This document shows positions 57,412-64,000 of a DNA stretch of 64,000 nucleotides, piece by piece. A model generated the notes under the pieces. The model made no database searches. It was not told where the DNA came from and saw nothing but the letters and a program-made list of their open reading frames with translations. This stretch comes from Oidiodendron maius Zn (lineage: Eukaryota > Ascomycota > Leotiomycetes > Myxotrichaceae), in assembly GCA_000827325.1 (NCBI GenBank), contig KN832901.1:1-64000 (forward strand), in the 5' to 3' direction. The position numbers and the translations under genes are program-made. Positions within the stretch are counted from its first letter, which is position 1. Each line of letters starts with the position of its first letter.

Positions 57412-58506
57412 CTTGAGGGAGGGGGAACGGCGTTGACCAATTGGTAGAGGAAGCAGGCAGAGGAGTCTTTCGTCTGGCGGGATAGAATGAGGGTGAGATG
57501 CTGCCTGCTTCTCTAGTTGTGGTGGCCCTTGCCTTTGAGTGTGGGTTTGTTGAGTGGGTGGTGGTGGAGTGGGACGGGTAGCTCGAGGATTTTCTTTGGG
57601 GGTAGTTCGTGGCGGTCCGGGGTTCAATTGCGCACCAGCAACGTCGGACAAATGCACTGGACACCGGAATGAATGAATGAATGACGGTTGACGGACAGAG
57701 GGATATGGGGTCGGAGCGGGAAGGGAGGGAAGGAGGAGGCGATATATTATTGTTATATTAACATGAGACCTCTTCCTCAAGACCGGACTTGCACATGGAG
57801 ATTGGAGGTATTAACAACGTTAACCGCGGCCGCTGTTATCCATGCACGCGGGTGCAGTAGTAATCGACCGGTATTACCATTCGGATTGCGCCCGTCCTCG
57901 AGGACGCCATAAAGACAGTGCAATTCCCCCGAACATTTTCCCACTCGGAGCTTTCTCTGTCAGGATTACAAGCAATGTGCGCTAAACTTAATACGGCTAT
58001 GGCTACAACTTATCGGTAATATCTCTACGGATAATACAGACAGAACAATGAAGCGTAAAGGGGACGTATGTAAGTGCTTCAATTAATTAAGGATATAACC
58101 CTCTGGCTTAGGGGTTTATATGCTTCTAGGGTTAGGCTTCAATCCACCAGATTGACATTCTCGAAGTTTTCCGGGATGTCACGTGAAGAGATCCCATTGT
58201 GACATGTGCAAGTGAAACTACATACTACTCCGTGCTCTCTCTCTCTCTCTCTGCGCTCTGCCTGAAGTTTAGTAGAGCGTCACACGTAGGTTTGTATGAT
58301 TACCTTAATATCAACCCGAACAGTTCAAGTACGCCTCTATTCGCTTCGTAACAGTGCAACGGCCAAGCACAAAATGCTTAGATTCCTGACAAGGAATCAC
58401 CCAAGACAACAGAAGCAAGCCTTGTCGATTTCTTCTGCCTTCTAGTGAGGTCTACTTCAAAAGTACGAAGCAGATTGCAAGCGAGCTCAAGCTTTTGTAT
58501 GCCCAT
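57412..58506. other. Spacer between kgd4 and a small unknown gene
   Basis: About 1.1 kb. Contains (GAAT)4 at 57667-57682 just upstream of kgd4 and (CT)9 at 58235-58252. No gene seen. Confidence 0.55.
58235..58252. repeat. (CT)9 microsatellite
   Basis: Nine perfect CT units in non-coding sequence. Confidence 0.95.
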
Positions 58507-58788
58507 TTACCTATACCGGATGTATCTATTGATAGATGCAAAAACCTCGTCCAGTCTCCGTTGCAGAAGGTCGTTTTGTATGTTTCGACAGCGAGAGCAC
58601 CATGATTTCGCAGGAACACGCCGCTCGATCTCACCTCTGGGATTCCTAAATGTGAAGTCACGGCATGGCCAGCGCCCTCCGCCGCATCGGGCTATTGGGT
58701 CATGGTAAAACTCGTCTGTTACCCAGGAACTGACTGCTCTACCACACAAGGTGCAGAAATAATATGTCAGGACTGGTTTGTAGCACAT
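58507..58788 (-). CDS. Small cysteine-rich protein of unknown function
   Basis: A single ATG-started frame of 93 codons. The protein has paired cysteines CTLC, RCGGGRWPC and CSRC, spaced like a zinc-binding domain, within an otherwise charged and aromatic sequence (FYHDP, RDFTFRNPRGE). There is no clear signal peptide. Many fungi carry short uncharacterised proteins of this look, but I cannot name the family. The regular Cys spacing argues for a real gene; the short length and unknown gene structure argue for caution. Further exons upstream are possible. Confidence 0.45.
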   Translation of the reverse strand: MCYKPVLTYYFCTLCGRAVSSWVTDEFYHDPIARCGGGRWPCRDFTFRNPRGEIERRVPAKSWCSRCRNIQNDLLQRRLDEVFASINRYIRYR

Positions 58789-60124
58789 TGCGAGGGGACT
58801 GAAAAGTTGCTATAGGGATCTATTGCAGGTTAGATGACATTTTGAAAGACGGAGTCAAACGTACTACCAGCGCTGGAGGTGTCTTGGGAGTTTAGAAAGA
58901 GGAATACGGTGAGAAGGCTGGGTAGCAGCAGAATGGAGAACGGCCAATTTTATGAATGCGGATATTCGTCTCAGCCTCTTCAACAAGGCCGAGCATTCTG
59001 ATTACCAAACCTGGCGTCAATCTGAGAATATATCTGCAGCAGGTGTGGACCGAAATTTTACATTTTCAGCATTAGACAGATGTGGCGTGGAGTATTGGCC
59101 TATTAGAACACATACAAACCCTTCTCTCTCAGCCTAGTTATCTGCGCCTTATTATGCAGCCTCGAAAAGCCGATTATCTGGTGCCACCCCCCCTCTTCAG
59201 AATTCATTCTTGACAAGGCTCCGGCTGAGTGAAGCAGAGGTGGAAGCCATTAACCGTTTCAGCTAAGCCCAGCTGATAGGAACAATTACAATTTTTATCC
59301 ATCCTGTGCCAGCATTACACGCCTCCAGGAGTAAAACTATATAAAAAGGAACATTTCCACTCGGCTCCGATTTGGACGGGATATCGAGTTTCGACTTCCA
59401 GCGATCCTGATCTGGGTGTAATTGGCTCCAATTAATCACGTGACTGTTACCGCGACATTTTCAGGCGCAGAGAGCGATGGAGTAGGGAAGTGTTTGACTA
59501 CCTCCGCAACAACATTATCTGGACTTGCGGTCATATATCATAACAGCCACTCCTCGCAGTCACTCTTCCTGTATCCTTTCTCATCTTATTTTTTACTTCT
59601 GATAATGTAATACAGCCTAGTGTGTTAAACAGAGTATAATTCGCAACTTTCATTCGTCCCAACCACCCGCATATAGGTGTCAGCATTGGAATTACTCCAC
59701 ACATTTTCTGCCTGCAGCGAGGCGTATAGGTATTGATAATCATTGTATCAGTGCATCTGGCTGTGGGGTGAGTTTCAAATTCTTCTGCTTTCTTTCGTTT
59801 CCCCTCGAGATAGGCCCGGCTCAATCTCTTTGAATTCAATATCTCAGGTAGCTAGTGCAGTACCTCTTAATATTTCCACCGTCATTCACATCTATTTCTT
59901 TCCTTTCAAGCACCATATCACAATGACGCCACCCACACTGTCTGATTTACTTCAATAGCTGACGCCCAGACATAGCCCAACTTGGAAACGCACTAATACG
60001 TATGTTTTCCTTACTCATGCTTCAAACGACATTCTCTCGTGTTATACTATAGTTGTAGCTTGTCCAGTGTAAGCCCGTGCTAACAATATGTAGATGAGAG
60101 GTGGTCCCAGACCTAGGAATCCCA
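58789..60124. other. Spacer upstream of med18
   Basis: About 1.3 kb, AT-rich in part. Holds the med18 promoter. A short ATG frame (59923-59958, 11 codons) lies upstream of med18. No other gene seen. Confidence 0.55.
59923..59958 (+). promoter_or_regulatory. Short upstream ORF before med18
   Basis: ATG at 59923 opens MTPPTLSDLLQ then stop, 166 bases before the med18 ATG. It could be a uORF if the transcript includes it; an intron with a GTATGT donor at about 60001 may also lie in this leader. Confidence 0.3.
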
Positions 60125-61043
60125 ATGCACGAGTTGTTCCTGACCGCTCACATTGGTGAGGAGGATTGTCCAAAGGCCCTTCAAATCTTGCAGGGCTACT
60201 GCGCTATGAGCCCTACCTCAATTCTTCGACGACGGTTGTATTGGAATGGCCCATTACTACACAACAGAGGGCTAGATCCAACCTTCATAACGGCCCAGGG
60301 ACAGAGAGCTCGCTTTTGGAGCAGCCTTAGTGAACAATTAATTCGTCAAGCTTATACGGTTCTCCTGTTATACGATGTTACTCGAGATCAATTTCCTAAA
60401 GCCTATACACCTGCAGAAGAGAAGCCGTACGTGCGTTTTAAATCTTATTCTCGCAAATGTGGGCATCTTTCTGACCTGAAGAGCAACATCTGACAAGCTG
60501 TAGAGAGCTAGATTGCGATGCGATACAGGGGACGCTGCTGTGGACTGATCTCCCTGATCCTGCAAATCCAAGACCGGTCAATAGCCGGTTATTAATGACC
60601 ATTGAAGGAGAGAAGGGGTTGTGTAATCTCCTGGAATCCAGCTCATATAAGTATGCTCTCCTAATTGTTCATCCAGCTTAGAAGGGAAAGCTGACCATAA
60701 GAGATTCACGGGAGAGGTAGTAGAGGAAGGATACAGGTTTGTCCACGATTATGTAGTTATTTATCTCACTCGATATTTGGATGTTCCCACCGAGTTTCAA
60801 GAGATGGAGTACAAGGGCAAACCGAAAGTCAACAAGACCATGCCGTCCTTCGAAAGTTTGGCTCCATTTGACTCCGAAAATAAGTGGATTTTGACAGCCT
60901 CGCTACAAGTTTTGGCTGCTAGCGATTTGGAGCATATGCAGAAGGGAACCGACGAATTGATGAAGATCAAAGCGGACTTTGAAGGGTGTTTTGACTTTCA
61001 GATGAAGGATAGGCATATCTTCGATACGAGGGTTAAGCAATAG
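60125..61043 (+). CDS. med18: Mediator subunit Med18
   Basis: Three exons (60125-60430, 60484-60650, 60704-61043) encode 270 residues. Med18 (Srb5) is a head-module subunit of the Mediator complex in RNA polymerase II transcription. The start MHELFLTAHI and LQGYCAMSPTSILRRRLYWNGP are the fungal Med18 signature, followed by LSEQLIRQAYTVLL. The second exon carries GTLLWTDLPDP. The third begins FTGEVVEEGYRFVHDYVVIY, and the end carries WILTASLQVLAASDLEHMQKGTDEL. Both introns required non-obvious acceptors (CTGAAGAG and CATAAGAG, each the only AG that keeps the frame open), so those two joins are less certain than the overall call. Confidence 0.88.
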
Positions 61044-61265
61044 TGCATAAAATTCAGGAGTAATTTGCCGGCATAAATCAAAGATCGTCACGAAAGGCAA
61101 AATGTCTCACCCTCTCATTGATGATTCCACCATCTTGTCACAGTAGTTAACCTCGGAACTTGAGTTTCAAGATTGTTTACACCAATTCAGCAGACCCAAC
61201 TCTACCTCGTCTAAATGTACAACCAAAATTCGATCACAGCCTTCTCAGCTTGGTAATCTTCCCAT

Positions 61266-61560
61266 TTATTTGCTCTTCTTCGTCTGCCAGACTGCGATTC
61301 CGAACGGAGCACCTGCTGGAGTGTTAGTACATAAGACTTGCCTAAGTGTCGAAGGCTAGGAAGTACACACCGAATCCAAGGGCCATGAATGACCAGTATC
61401 TCAGGGCGAACCACTTTGTCAATGGGTTGAATGGGATGTTGCTTCGCGGTCCCTCGGGATAATGGTATGGTGATGACAGCTGAGCACGGGTAGAGTGGAA
61501 GCCACGACGGGCGACCATCGAGGTCGTGGAGGAAGCTCGGACTGCCGCTCGCGATAGCAT
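61266..61560 (-). CDS. cox8: Cytochrome c oxidase subunit 8 (VIIc family)
   Basis: Two exons (61371-61560, 61266-61312) encode 78 residues. Cox8 is a small single-span subunit of complex IV in the inner mitochondrial membrane. Seen: a mitochondrial presequence (MLSRAAVRAS, ARRGFHSTRA), the conserved LSSPYHYPEGPRSNIPFNP, and the transmembrane helix from LTKWFALRYWSFMALGFG to APFGIAVWQTKKSK. The intron cuts the transmembrane helix. The acceptor is a tandem NAGNAG (CAGCAG); using the second gives LGFGAPFG as in relatives, the first would read LGFAGAPFG and add one residue. The length is typical. Confidence 0.94.
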
Positions 61561-61841
61561 CTGGATTATGACTAGTCAGCTTCATGTCGTACCAATTGGG
61601 GGTAATTAGCGGCAGACCTTGAGGAATTGATGGCGTGTTGTTTGGGAGAGGAGGATGAATCGTCGTCGGGAATTTGAGCAAGAGCTCTCGCCAAGGTCAT
61701 GTGCGTGTGCACAAATGGAGTTTATCGCTACCCGTATTTTTTTCTTCGGCAGAACTGATATCGATTAGAGATAAACAAGCAGCTTTTTCGCAAACCTTCC
61801 ATGCGAAATAATACGCTGCCGCCGCGCAGTCTCTAGCCAAG

Positions 61842-64000
61842 ATGGAGGATGATCTTTTTGGCGTTTTCGATGAGCAGCCTCAAGTTTCTGCTGCGGTAAC
61901 CACAAAACCTAAGAAGGAGAAGAAAGACAAGAAGGTCAAGAAGGTCAAGGAGAGAAAAGAGAGAAGCAAAAAGAGAACTGCGAGTGGAGACGTTAAGGAT
62001 GCTGCTGATGTAGATGAAGATGTGCCGGTGGAGGATGCTGGCCTAGGAGATGCAGAACCCATAGCAGAAGCTAAAGAGGAAGAAACTCATACTGCAATCG
62101 AGAAAGACGCCAAGAGACGACGAATGGAGGAAGAAAGCACCGCGCCAGTCGTTACAGACACTTTCCAGACAGAGCAATCCAGAGAAGTCGCCGCTTCAGG
62201 AGGTCTACAAGGCCAGGAGGACGGATCATTAGTCCTGCAGCATAATATCCAGCATCAAGTCTCACTTCCACCTGATTACGACTACATACCAATTTCGCAG
62301 CACAAGTCGCCTGAAAGCCCCGCTCGAACTTGGCCCTTTGAACTTGACCCCTTCCAGAAGGTTTCGATTGCTTCAATAGAGAGAGAAGAGAGCGTGTTGG
62401 TATCGGCACACACCAGTGCGGGGAAAACTGTTGTTGCGGAGTATGCAATTGCACAGAGTTTGAAGAATAATCAGAGAGTGATCTATACAAGTCCGATCAA
62501 GGCATTGAGCAATCAGAAGTACCGAGAGTTTGCAGCAGAATTTGGAGATGTTGGCCTTATGACTGGAGATGTCACTATCAATCCTACCGCAACATGCCTA
62601 GTTATGACAACGGAGATTCTGAGGTCTATGCTATACCGTGGGTCTGAAATCATGCGAGAGGTTCAATGGGTGATCTTTGACGAGATTCATTACATGAGAG
62701 ACAAGTCCAGAGGTGTAGTTTGGGAGGAGACAATCATCCTGTTGCCCGATAAGGTTCGATATGTCTTCCTCTCTGCGACAATTCCCAATGCTATGCAGTT
62801 CGCAGAATGGATCACGAAAATCCATAACCAACCTTGCCATATCGTCTACACCGATTTCCGACCTACACCTTTACAACACTACTTCTTTCCCGCAGGCTCA
62901 GATGGGATCCATCTTGTCGTCGACGAGAAAGGCAACTTCAGAGAAGATAATTTCACCAGGGCGATGAGTGCCATCGAGGATAAGATGGGAGCCGACCCAG
63001 CAGATATCAATGCGAAGAGAAAAGGCCGTGGCAGAGACAAGAAAACCAATAAGGGAGGTAATAAAGAAGGCTCGGATATCTATAAGATCGTCCGAATGAT
63101 AATGCTGAAGCATTATAACCCGGTTATTGTTTTCAGCTTCAGTAAAAGAGAGTGTGAGGCATATGCCATGCAGATGAGCTCTATGGCTTTCAACGATGAT
63201 TCAGAGAAGGATATGGTTACCAAAGTCTTTCAAAGCGCCATTGAATCTCTGTCAGATGATGATAAGAACTTGCCCCAGATCACGCACATCCTGCCTCTGC
63301 TTCGGCGGGGTATTGGAGTCCATCACTCGGGGTTACTGCCTATTTTGAAGGAGACCATTGAAATCTTGTTCCAAGAGAACTTGATCAAGGTTCTTTTTGC
63401 AACAGAGACCTTCTCAATTGGTTTGAACATGCCTGCAAAAACTGTTGTATTCACCTCCGTGGAAAAGTATGATGGCATAAAGACGAGATATTTGACTCCT
63501 TCAGAATTTGTGCAAATGTCAGGACGAGCAGGTAGAAGAGGTCTTGATGACAGAGGTATTGTCATTATGATGATCAACAACAAGATGGAGCCAGCATCGG
63601 CGAAAGAGATTGTGCGAGGTCAGCAAGATAATCTGAATTCTGCATTTTATCTTGGGTATAATATGATTCTAAACCTGCTGCGGCTGGAAGGCATTTCGCC
63701 AGAGTTCATGCTGGAGCACTGTTTCTATCAATTCCAGAATACCTCCAACGTGTCACAAATGGAGAAAGCACTCCAGGAATTGCAAATAGAAAAGGATGAA
63801 GTTGAGATTCCGGATGAAGCTACTGTGAAGGAATACTATGAACTCCGACAACAGATTACCACATACTCTGGAGACATGCGCGATGTCATTAATCATCCCA
63901 ATTACTGCTTACAATTCATGCAGCCGGGCCGACTTGTACATATCAAGTACCTTGATCATGACTTTGGATGGGGCGCAGTTGTGAAGTATACACCTCGCAA
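61842..64000 (+). CDS. mtr4: RNA exosome helicase Mtr4 (5' part, cut by the right edge)
   Basis: The frame is open and intronless from ATG 61842 to the window end (719 codons seen; full Mtr4 is about 1070-1100). Mtr4 is a Ski2-like DExH helicase that unwinds RNA for the nuclear exosome and TRAMP. The acidic/Lys-rich N-terminus is followed by [16 protein letters not shown] and motif I AHTSAGKT (about 188-195). Motif II DEIH is at about 278 and SAT at 309. [21 protein letters not shown] and the motif VI segment [10 protein letters not shown] (about 557-566) complete the RecA core. The arch region begins near [14 protein letters not shown] at the edge. It is divergent from cox8. Confidence 0.97.
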   Translation, partial: MEDDLFGVFDEQPQVSAAVTTKPKKEKKDKKVKKVKERKERSKKRTASGDVKDAADVDEDVPVEDAGLGDAEPIAEAKEEETHTAIEKDAKRRRMEEESTAPVVTDTFQTEQSREVAASGGLQGQEDGSLVLQHNIQHQVSLPPDYDYIPISQHKSPESPARTWPFELDPFQKVSIASIEREESVLVSAHTSAGKTVVAEYAIAQSLKNNQRVIYTSPIKALSNQKYREFAAEFGDVGLMTGDVTINPTATCLVMTTEILRSMLYRGSEIMREVQWVIFDEIHYMRDKSRGVVWEETIILLPDKVRYVFLSATIPNAMQFAEWITKIHNQPCHIVYTDFRPTPLQHYFFPAGSDGIHLVVDEKGNFREDNFTRAMSAIEDKMGADPADINAKRKGRGRDKKTNKGGNKEGSDIYKIVRMIMLKHYNPVIVFSFSKRECEAYAMQMSSMAFNDDSEKDMVTKVFQSAIESLSDDDKNLPQITHILPLLRRGIGVHHSGLLPILKETIEILFQENLIKVLFATETFSIGLNMPAKTVVFTSVEKYDGIKTRYLTPSEFVQMSGRAGRRGLDDRGIVIMMINNKMEPASAKEIVRGQQDNLNSAFYLGYNMILNLLRLEGISPEFMLEHCFYQFQNTSNVSQMEKALQELQIEKDEVEIPDEATVKEYYELRQQITTYSGDMRDVINHPNYCLQFMQPGRLVHIKYLDHDFGWGAVVKYTPR

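Noticed and set aside
58126-58138. TAGGGTTAGG, like a telomere repeat
   Set aside because: Only a single short match inside ordinary sequence; no array.
1-64000. Secondary-metabolite, toxin-antidote or other dedicated gene cluster
   Set aside because: The recognised genes are conserved housekeeping genes of unrelated pathways, with no synthase, transporter or regulator grouping.

Overview
The window is nuclear DNA of a filamentous ascomycete (Pezizomycotina; a leotiomycete is my best guess, but nothing in the sequence fixes the class). The evidence is short introns of about 45-130 bases with GTAAGT-like donors and occasional TACTAAC branch points, compact genes on both strands, and proteins whose best-remembered relatives are filamentous-fungal: Ndc1, Ima1, Aim19, Kgd4/Ymr31, Vfa1, Med18 and a fungal-type cyclase. 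I saw no tRNA, rRNA, CRISPR, transposon or virus-like element. Most of the content is conserved housekeeping genes. I rebuilt the exons by hand; almost every model closes in frame with conserved protein at each junction.

Layout. 0-5 kb: start of a partial gene running off the left edge, acetyl-CoA hydrolase (ach1) and nucleoporin ndc1, all minus. 5.5-9.3 kb: Pep12-type syntaxin (plus) and a Ser/Pro-rich unknown (minus). 9.3-11.3 kb: gene-poor. 11.3-20.6 kb: polynucleotide kinase/3'-phosphatase pnk1 (nine exons), a mitochondrial PPR protein divergent from mitoribosomal mS23 (Rsm25), then alg14 divergent from the inner-nuclear-membrane gene ima1. 20.6-23.2 kb: gene-poor. 23.2-33.8 kb: Siw14-type phosphatase, aim19, an ER DnaJ (Hlj1/DNAJB12 type), ubiquitin E4 ligase ufd2, and a cyclase-family enzyme. 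33.8-36.5 kb: gene-poor. 36.5-38.7 kb: C2H2 transcription factor. 38.7-46.1 kb: a 7.4-kb stretch with no convincing gene but several palindromes. 46.1-55.5 kb: yvh1, vfa1, diphosphomevalonate decarboxylase divergent from cytochrome c heme lyase, and a RUS/DUF647 membrane protein with a 13-base microexon. 55.5-61.6 kb: kgd4, med18, cox8 and two small uncertain genes. 61.8 kb to the right edge: the exosome helicase mtr4, cut by the window end.

These genes do not form one pathway or a secondary-metabolite cluster. Loose themes are mitochondria (ach1, PPR, mS23, aim19, heme lyase, kgd4, cox8), nuclear envelope (ndc1, ima1), and ER quality control (the J protein next to ufd2). Several pairs are divergent and share short promoters. 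I found no clearly new biological system. The items most worth a second look are the microexon, a PCNA-binding-like motif assembled across a pnk1 intron, a Siw14-like phosphatase with a membrane tail, catalytic loops split by introns in both phosphatases, a GATA-type palindrome cluster at the left edge, and the large gene-free block upstream of the C2H2 factor.
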